Assembly (NCBI GenBank): GCA_922989275.2
Contig: OV277856.1
Coordinates: 81,921,038-81,985,037, forward strand
From: Gari tellinella
Lineage: Eukaryota > Mollusca > Bivalvia > Cardiida > Psammobiidae
Direction of reading: 5' to 3'
Length of the DNA: 64,000 bases
Numbering within the stretch: position 1 is the first letter of the stretch; the number at the start of each line of letters is the position of its first letter. Made by a program: the position numbers and the translations under genes. The notes below the pieces were generated by a model that saw only the letters and a program-made list of their open reading frames with translations, did no database searches and was not told the DNA's origin. This document shows, piece after piece, positions 59,901 through 64,000 of the stretch.

Positions 59901-61629
59901 CAACAAATTTGGTTATGATTTTACTTTGCTTGTAGTTGTAAAGTATTTATGTCATATCGCGACATCCAGCTAGTTACAGGTGGTGGAGAGCCACCTTTAC
60001 CCTTTGTGCACTGTTTGAACTGTTTCTGACACACATCAGCAACTGGGTAGAACTGCCTGTCAGCTGGAAGGCTCCCCCAATTGATAAATCCGGAGTGACC
60101 AGACCTGGATTCGAACCCACAACAGCGAGGAGCTAAAGCTAGGTGATTTCCCGTGACAGTGACTAAAACCCTTATAACCCATCGGCCACGGAGGCCCTCT
60201 GTAAAAGTGTGTATCTATGGAGTAAATTGTATACAGTCGAACTTCGATATCTCGAACTCGCTTAACTCAAACTATCCGATAGTACGACATATGAACTGCA
60301 TTATATCATACTCGGATAAGTCGAATATACCCATATTTTAAAGTTAAAACGTGGCTAAGCCACGTTTTAACTTTAAGATACGGGTATGTTCGATTTAACC
60401 GAGTTCGAGATATCGAAGTTCGACTGTACTGTATTTGTTTCAGATCATAGACATTGTGTATGGTGTTGTGAACGCGTGTGACCTGAGCTCTCAGCAGGAC
60501 TTCATGGCTATCACGACAGACTATTTTTATCTATGGAGTACATTGTAAACTGTATTTGTTTCAGATCATAGACATTGTGTATGGTGTTGTGAACGCGTGT
60601 GACCTGAGCTCTCAGCAGGACTTCATGGCTATCACGACAGACTATTTTTATCTATGGAGTACATTGTAAACTGTATTTGTTTCAGATCATAGACATTGTG
60701 TATGGTGTTGTGAACGCATGTACCTTGAGCTCTCAGCAGGACTTCATGGTTATTACGACAGACTATGTGTGTCTATGGAGTACATTGTAAACTGTATTTG
60801 TTTCAGATCATAGACATTGTGTATGGTGTTGTGAACGCGTGTGACCATAGCTCTCAGCAAGACTTCATGGTTATTACGACAGACTATGTGTGTCTATGGA
60901 GTACATTGTAAACTGTATTTGTTTCAGATCATAGACATTGTGTATGGTGTTGTGAACGCGTGTACCTTGAGCTCTCAGCAGGACTTCATGGTTATTACGA
61001 CAGACTATGTGTGTCTATGGAGTATATTGTAAACTGTATTTGTTTCAGATCATATACATTGTGTATGGTGTTGTGAACGCGTGTGACCATAGCTCTCAGC
61101 AAGACTTCATGGTTATTACGACAGACTATGTGTGTCTTCGGAGTACATTGTAAACTGTATTTGTTTCAGATCATAGACATTGTGTATGGTATTGTGAACG
61201 CGTGTGACCTGAGCTCTCAGCAGGACTTCATGGTCATCACGACAGACTATGTGTATCTATGGAGTACATTGTAAACTGTATTTGTTTCAGATCATAGACA
61301 TTGTGTATGGTGTTGTGAACGCGTGTGACCATAGCTCTCAGCAAGACTTCATGGTGATCACGACAGACTATGTGTATTTCTACGATACGATAGCGGACAT
61401 GTCAAATCCTAGCTGTTATTCTGATGATTATGACAGCGTATTTCCCGGCTACTCGGATCTACCACCTATAGATGAAGTCGCTGGAGTACTAATGCAACAG
61501 TCGACGGTGGAACTTTACTCAAGTACAGTATCACATAAAGTCAAACTTCGCTATCTTCATGCTAAAGTCGTATTTATGCAACTTAATTTCATGGAATTGG
61601 ATAGTTTTAAAACTACTGGTCTAAATTAG
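47964..61629 (+). CDS. Secreted/surface protein gene, function unknown (3' part beyond window)
   Basis: Three coding exons were identified: 48000-48143, 52776-53078 and 61291 onwards; phase 0 at both junctions. Together they encode a signal peptide, a Cys-bearing domain and a Ser/Thr/Pro-rich mucin-like linker. The third segment begins IIDIVYGVVNACDHSSQQDF. The layout suggests an extracellular protein, possibly with a PAN/apple-like N-terminal fold, but too few cysteines are visible to assign it. A further acceptor ends at 63990 (CCTATGACTTGCAG), so at least one more exon probably follows and a donor must lie in 61376-61629. A 5' untranslated exon may begin at 47964 after TTTTACTTTAG. Introns contain the tRNA-Arg and large foldback elements. 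Confidence 0.7.
48000..48143 (+). CDS. Exon 1 of the secreted protein: signal peptide
   Basis: ATG at 48000 opens MWCWTVLSVLLLVMGQGSCS, a typical signal peptide with probable cleavage near SCS-LT, followed by TVREYDILAYRTIHSVV. The donor GTAAGT at 48144 is strong, phase 0. The frame continues open 48 bp past the donor; I prefer the splice because exon 2 joins in frame and continues a sensible domain. Confidence 0.85.
48472..48522. repeat. Family D core remnant
   Basis: ACAGTTTTGATCCTGATCAAA / CAGGATCAGAACGGTTTGC with CACCGCGTT in the loop. Ends eroded; GGTGAAGGGGTAAAA at 48603 may be the right terminus. Confidence 0.6.
48911..49165. mobile_element. Family C MITE with 6-bp duplication ATGTCG
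   Basis: CAGGGCTGCCATTTCTCCGG to TTATGGCAGCCCTG; ATGTCG lies directly outside both ends. The A-type hairpin is complete (AAGCAGAATGCGCCCTAAGG / CGCATTCTGCTTTAC). Best copy of the family. Confidence 0.95.
49405..49524. mobile_element. Family J (TA) MITE, decayed
   Basis: TATAGCATCTCTATTACGACC at the left; GTGGTCGTACTGGATAGAG then TTTACTGTA at the right. The hairpin is mostly lost. Confidence 0.65.
49817..49889 (-). tRNA. tRNA-Arg(ACG)
   Basis: The - strand folds as a complete 73-nt cloverleaf. Acceptor GGTCCCG pairs with CGGGATC (one G-T), D stem GCC/GGC, anticodon stem CCTGA/TCAGG around CTACGAA with anticodon ACG, T arm GCAGG TTCGAAT CCTGC. No intron and no variable arm. A run of six T follows within 5 nt on the - strand as a pol III terminator. 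It sits in an intron of the opposite-strand gene. The open frame on this strand reading VAQRIRRLTTNQEIAGSNPA is the usual translation artefact of tRNA genes. Confidence 0.96.
49950..50192 (+). mobile_element. Family A MITE
   Basis: TTAACCCATCGCTTGTTTC to TATAGGGGAAAGGGTCAA. Hairpin AAGCAGAATGTGCC / GGCACATTCTGCTTAAC. Confidence 0.85.
50373..51389. mobile_element. 1-kb element with GGGGCGTAGCTT ends
   Basis: AGGGGCGTAGCTTGGCC and AGGAAGCTACGCC are inverted ends. Inside, a G/C-rich block (CTAGGGGGGTCCGGGGGCAT, then GCTCCCCCG) occurs at 50435 and 51134, each before an A/T-rich stretch. TTCCTAGATAGTCTCT occurs at 50804 and 51172. No transposase frame. I recall this block type from many invertebrate genomes. 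It interrupts an older hairpin (GTTTCGTCCTAGCTTTCA / TGATTGAAAGGCAGGACGAAA). Confidence 0.78.
51595..51840. mobile_element. Family G MITE
   Basis: CCCGGGGTCCGTTTCATAAA to TATGAAACGTGTCCCAGG with the usual ATCTAATCCTATCTTG / CAAGACAGGATTAG inner hairpin. Confidence 0.85.
51905..52103 (+). mobile_element. Family B subtype MITE
   Basis: TATGGATATTTTTAGTTACC to GGTGTTGAAAGAGTTAA. Core AAACCCAGATCAGAGGGCTC / GGAACCCTTTGATATTGG. Pairs with 47140-47340 as a subfamily. Confidence 0.78.
52100..52247 (+). mobile_element. Family D-like MITE, hairpin lost
   Basis: TTAACCCTTTCACTCTAAATG to TGATCATGAAAGGTTTAA. Shares its left TTAA with the element before it. Homologous to 30773-30966. Confidence 0.75.
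52418..52659 (+). mobile_element. Family E MITE
   Basis: TACAGTGGAGAAAACGTTAT to TAACGTATTCTCCACTGTA, TA-bounded. Core GCCAGATCAGACGCCGGGTA / CCCGGCGTCTGATCAGGC. Confidence 0.92.
52776..53078 (+). CDS. Exon 2 of the secreted protein: Cys domain and mucin-like linker
   Basis: Acceptor GTTTTATTCTTCCAG, donor GTAATA; 303 bp, phase 0 at both ends. It encodes NCASFCRASDGCVSF then TIDLDALSSAESVTCNTLG, with spacing reminiscent of apple/PAN domains, then SSSLHYAQDRGLGVDLSSS and a Thr/Ser/Pro-rich tail (ATVPTTTVSTTTTVPTS). The tail suggests O-glycosylation. A family D MITE begins only 10 bp after the exon. Confidence 0.85.
53088..53300 (+). mobile_element. Family D MITE beside the exon 2 donor
   Basis: TTAACCCTTTCATTATC at the left; core TTGATCCTGATCAGACGCCG / TTGATCAGGATCAAAACTG with a 5-base loop region. 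Right end unclear. Confidence 0.7.
53455..53560. repeat. Short repeated GAACACGTTCTAGTTA motifs
   Basis: ACACGTTCTAGTTAGCG, ACAGGTTCGTGTTAAGG and ACACGTTCTAGTTAACG occur within 100 bp, partly as inverted pairs. Confidence 0.6.
53688..53732. mobile_element. Family G right-end fragment
   Basis: TGACTTACGACCGTTTTTGTC then GTACGAAGTTTTATGACG. Only this end is present. Confidence 0.65.
53799..54342 (-). mobile_element. Family H element, inverted copy
   Basis: TTAAAGCGACTCGCAACCAG to CCGGTTGCGAGTCCCTTTAA, TTAA both sides. The tRNA-like insert on the - strand (53937-54032) has box A-type TGGTCCATTGG and exact box B GGTTCGAATCC. Nearly identical to 44577-45123 in opposite orientation. Confidence 0.9.
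54343..54853. other. Unexplained intron DNA
   Basis: No feature that I can support. Confidence 0.35.
57733..57920. mobile_element. Decayed TA MITE with D core
   Basis: ACCAGATCAGACGCCACATTA and TTCCTTCCCTATAACAACTC to GGAAGCACTGTATA. Same kind as 3436-3787. Confidence 0.55.
58154..59083. promoter_or_regulatory. Cluster of five X-box-like palindromes
   Basis: GTTACTAAGGTAAC (58155), GTTGCTATGGTAAC (58330), GTTACCATAGTTAC (58516), GTTTCCATGGTTAC (58693) and GTTACCATGGCAAC (59070) fit or nearly fit the RFX-factor X-box (GTTNCC-AT-GGNAAC type). They may be repeat-borne sequence without function. Confidence 0.5.
59403..59740. other. Unexplained intron DNA
   Basis: No feature that I can support. 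Confidence 0.35.
59745..59912 (+). mobile_element. Family A partial copy
   Basis: TTTTAAGGCGCATTCTGCTG and GCCTGCTTTACGCTACCATT, then CAGTGGAGGAATAGATTAAAT. Both termini lost; the right side runs close to a SINE. Confidence 0.7.
59940..60197 (-). mobile_element. SINE with both pol III boxes
   Basis: The - strand reads TGGCCGATGGG (box A), GGGTTCGAATCC (box B), then the body shared with 10936-11178: GGAGCCTTCCAGCTGAC, CTACCCAGTTGCTGATG, TGGATGTCGCGATATGAC. Full-length head, so this copy shows what 10936 lacks. Confidence 0.85.
60207..61376 (+). repeat. 121-bp tandem array of 3' splice site plus exon start, eight units
   Basis: CAGATCATAGACATTGTG occurs at 60441, 60562, 60683, 60804, 60925, 61046 (CATACATTG here), 61167 and 61288: period exactly 121. 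Each unit holds TGTATTTGTTTCAG, then an open frame starting IIDIVYG. Units 1-7 end the frame at TTGTAA; unit 8 continues into the full exon. A partial unit at about 60207-60231 extends the array leftwards and is cut by a family M MITE. Confidence 0.95.
60232..60428. mobile_element. Family M MITE, best copy, inside the array
   Basis: TACAGTCGAACTTCGATATC at the left and the exact inverse at the right (28-bp perfect ends). The inner hairpin has AAGTTAAAACGTGGCTAAG and its inverse. It sits in the spacer of the first partial array unit. Confidence 0.93.
61291..61629 (+). CDS. Exon 3 of the secreted protein (donor uncertain)
   Basis: Acceptor ACTGTATTTGTTTCAG, phase 0, matching exon 2. Encodes IIDIVYGVVNACDHSSQQDF, MVITTDYVYFYDTIADMSNP, SCYSDDYDSVFPGYSDLPP and IDEVAGVLMQQST, then on to a stop at 61627-61629. 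The part after about 61510 loses the look of conserved coding sequence, so a donor probably lies before it; no GT in this stretch has a strong consensus. No domain recognised. Confidence 0.65.
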   Translation: MIDIVYGVVNACDHSSQQDFMVITTDYVYFYDTIADMSNPSCYSDDYDSVFPGYSDLPPIDEVAGVLMQQSTVELYSSTVSHKVKLRYLHAKVVFMQLNFMELDSFKTTGLN

Positions 61630-61921
61630 GGGTTAAGTCTGTTTCATGTTTACAACGTTTAGAATAGCCTTTAACCTTGTCAAGGAGTCATAATTATTTG
61701 CAAATAACATGCACTTTGAATGAAGTGAATAATGGAAGAACTACGCGTTGTTAATTTAACTGCAAAAATATAATTACAGGGGATTTTTTTAAATTACTAC
61801 ATGAGAGCTATTTTATACATGAAAGAGCGATTCCGCCCAATCGGATCTCCGAAATAATTTTCCCGAGTTCCGAAAGAATTCGGAATTAGCCGAGAGGTAT
61901 GATAAAATACCCCATTAAACC

Positions 61922-62115
61922 CTAGCGAAGAGTTAACTTGCTATTTACAAACAATGTACTAAACAAGAGTACACATGTCATGTACAAATTTTGTAGACCC
62001 TGATTAGATAGGAGCCCTCTTATAAGGGTCTGCGCGATTTGTGATTTTGAAATGTATTGTAAAAATCAACTCTGAATAGTTAAGCTTTACAAGACTTAAT
62101 TGGAAAGTCTCGTGT
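61922..62115 (+). mobile_element. Family B-like MITE, decayed
   Basis: ACCCTAGCGAAGAGTTAAC, GAGTACACATGTCATGTAC, TTGTAGACCCTGATTAGAT / AGCCCTCTTATAAGGGTCTG, then ACTTAATTGGAAAGTC. Confidence 0.55.
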
Positions 62116-62951
62116 TAAGCACGACTTAGCTAATATTTTCAAACAGTTTGGACCAAGATCAGACGCCGCGCAACGTCACGTAAATTTTACAAACTTTCAA
62201 AATTTATTGTTATTCTCACACAACACGCGCACACCTCTATATACACAAAAAGGGACGCAATTGTGTTTTAATTCACAACAAAACACACACGCGCTGTAAC
62301 GGCTAATGGCTTCGAAAATGCGTACACCAAGAAATGAAGCGTCATTTCGTCGGTGCAAAGTTTGTGGTTAAGTTGACGTGTTAGAATCGTTACCAGTGTA
62401 TTATCGTGCAACAGAACACGGATAGGAGTTGAGATGCTGGTTATTAAATCCCTCGGCAAACGGCCTCGTGATTAAATGACTACGCATCTCCTCTCCTATC
62501 ATTAAATGTGTACTCTATTGAAAACTCAATGTCGAAAGTAAAGGATGTATTCAATCGTTTTAGTAGATTAAAACTTTATTTCTGTTGATCTTTTACCAGT
62601 TCACTAATTATAATAGGCTTAAAACACTATCATTTATAAAAAGTTTGGAACCAGATAAGATGCAGCATATATACTAACAGGCTGATCAGGGGTAGAACTG
62701 TTTCACACTCATATATGTTTTAAGTCAAAATTGATATCATGTTCTAAACTTTTATCAAGAAAGTAGGCAGTATTTTTTTTTTTAAATATTAACCCTTATC
62801 ATGCTATTAGCATAATTGATCATTCCTACGGTATTTTTCCTTATTTAATCAGCTAAAGTAATAAATTAAATGATAGGTATTCATAGCGGGTAGGGTTTAT
62901 GGTTGATTAACAGCAACCAGAATGTGCTATGACACATCCATGTAACGGGGT
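62116..62951. other. Unexplained DNA with D-type debris
   Basis: CAAACAGTTTGGACCAAGATC at 62142 and TTTGGAACCAGATAAGATG at 62644 are decayed D cores. Nothing else. Confidence 0.4.
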
Positions 62952-63140
62952 TTAACCCTTTACCCAATAGATGGTATTAGTTTTGAAGATAGGTGACCCC
63001 TTAAGGCAGGTTAAGGTACATTCTGCTTTAAGCTATCATCTGCTGGGAGGTATAACATATTTATTGAGGTGCAGATTGATGACTTATTTTAATAAACATA
63101 TGAATAAATGATATGCATAGAACGGTATATCTATGAAAGT
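62952..63140 (+). mobile_element. Family A MITE, decayed
   Basis: TTAACCCTTTACCCAATAGA, GTGACCCCTTAAGGCAGG, shortened hairpin. Right end unclear near 63140. Confidence 0.65.
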
Positions 63141-63990
63141 TTTTGTAAGTTTTATTGTAGGTAAGGTAAATGCATGTCTTAATTCTATTTTTGAACAATA
63201 TGAGAGATTGCGCTTTCAATAATGTATAGCCAGGTTCTACTGTATATAATATAAGCTCTACACTAACAAGCAGACGATCTCCTCAAATTCGTGTTTGAGG
63301 ATAAAGAATTTTCGATACTATGTGTACTTCACTATTGAACCGGAAACAACCGCTCGTTCAGGGGGCGCTACTCTTATCACACTTTCCATGCGGGGTAACT
63401 CTGTATATCGGTAGGGCCCCATTCCTACCTGTGTTCTATTGCACTATAACATACTGGTATAAATTTTTTATTTTTTATTTAGTTCGTAGACGATACATTT
63501 GAAGCAGACCGCTGTGCTCAATACAAACTGACTCTACTATACAAAATATAATAAACGTTATACAAATCGACATCTAATGCACGGGAATTTTGTACAACGG
63601 TGTATCTTTGTACGAGTGTTGTCGTTCTCCTTCTAAGCATAAAATTTTAACCAAAGTGGTTTACACAGCTAAGGCAACACTTTCAATATACGTATACTAT
63701 CATTTGAGTGTTCGAGGACGGAATGCGTTCAAATCTAAAACACGTATAACTCAATACATCATGCATGTATGGTAGAAACTTCTTGTCAATCAAATCAGCA
63801 AATAAATGTAAAACATAACAAACAAAACTGCAACATTCACAAAATCACGTAATTGCGCCAATTCTGAATTGAAATAATTGAAAAGTCACCATCAAATGCA
63901 TAAACAACAATCCTCGCTGCGTAAATCACATGTCATGTAAAGACAAATAGAATAGCTGATGTGGCTACTTCTGTTTCCTATGACTTGCAG
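63141..63990. other. Probable intron DNA, ending in a splice acceptor
   Basis: GGTTCTACTGTATATAATATA at 63233 is a family J end fragment. The segment ends CTTCTGTTTCCTATGACTTG then CAG at 63990, a good pyrimidine tract and acceptor. Confidence 0.55.
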
Positions 63991-64000
63991 ACACCTATTC
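63991..64000 (+). CDS. Possible next exon of the secreted protein (cut by window edge)
   Basis: Ten bases after a strong acceptor, on the same strand as the gene upstream. Too short to judge frame. Confidence 0.4.

Larger units (their letters stand above)
53079..61290 (+). other. Intron 2 of the secreted-protein gene
   Basis: If exon 3 starts at the last array copy, this intron holds a family D MITE, family H, the 4.5-kb foldback, a SINE, family M and seven duplicated acceptor units. Confidence 0.6.

Noticed and set aside
60841..61274. Two 63-residue open frames crossing array units
   Set aside because: They read through the acceptor and stop of tandem units and are artefacts of the 121-bp period.
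60207..61376. CRISPR-like array
   Set aside because: Units are contiguous without unique spacers, and the genome is eukaryotic; they are duplicated splice-site segments.
6436..62951. Naming all TTAA-flanked elements piggyBac
   Set aside because: TTAA duplication also fits Kolobok-type and other transposons, and no transposase is present in the window.

Overview
The window is AT-rich animal nuclear DNA. It has spliced genes with GT-AG introns, a eukaryotic tRNA-Arg, LINE and SINE fragments, and a very dense load of miniature inverted-repeat elements (MITEs). The V-SINE-type and other SINE sequences, the repeat beginning TTAGCTCACCTGG with GTCCGTCCGTCC, and L2/Jockey-like LINE ends suggest a mollusc, most likely a bivalve. 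That is inference from remembered repeat types, not from a search.

Two protein-coding genes are supported, both on the + strand. (1) A SLC36-like (Aa_trans superfamily) amino-acid transporter occupies 22137-33866. Seven exons were joined by hand. Every intron phase agrees and the last exon ends in a stop, but the first coding exon(s) were not found. (2) A secreted or surface protein of unknown function starts at 48000 with a signal-peptide exon. It continues with a Cys-containing exon and Ser/Thr-rich linker (52776-53078) and a third exon at 61291. The gene seems to run off the right edge, because a good splice acceptor ends at 63990. One canonical tRNA-Arg(ACG) lies on the - strand at 49817-49889.

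Most of the rest is transposable-element sequence. I use these working names. Family A: TTAA-flanked, ends like TTAACCCATTACCCCATAG, hairpin with GTAAAGCAGAATGCGCC. Family B: TTAA-flanked, hairpin with CCAGATCAGAGGGCTC. Family D: mostly TTAA-flanked, hairpin with CAGATCAGACGCCG. Family C: ends CAGGGCTGCCAT, 6-bp target duplications. Family E: TA-flanked, ACAGTGGAGAA ends, carries the D hairpin. Family J: TA-flanked, ACAGTAGAACC ends. Family M: TA-flanked, ACAGTCGAACTTCGATATC ends. Family G: CCCGTTTCATAAAACTTCG ends. Family H: TTAA-flanked, GGGACTCGCAACCGGATG ends, carries a tRNA-like pol III promoter. Family K: CACAGGTACTTGACACATAC ends.

Layout. 1-1.2 kb: tandem-repeat foldback element. 1.2-12 kb: MITE nests with two SINEs. 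12.4-17 kb: three decayed LINE fragments. 17-22 kb: MITEs of families K, E, D, B and A. 22-34 kb: transporter gene with MITE-filled introns. 34-48 kb: intergenic MITEs, a 1.05-kb near-perfect palindrome and a 1.6-kb nested element. 48-64 kb: the secreted-protein gene, whose introns hold the tRNA, a 4.5-kb foldback element with a cluster of X-box-like motifs, and eight 121-bp tandem copies of a 3' splice site plus the start of exon 3.

The strongest candidates for something undescribed are two. First, a few long hairpins recur inside MITEs with unrelated ends and target-site preferences, and their arms change together so that pairing is kept. Second, the 121-bp array of duplicated splice acceptors.
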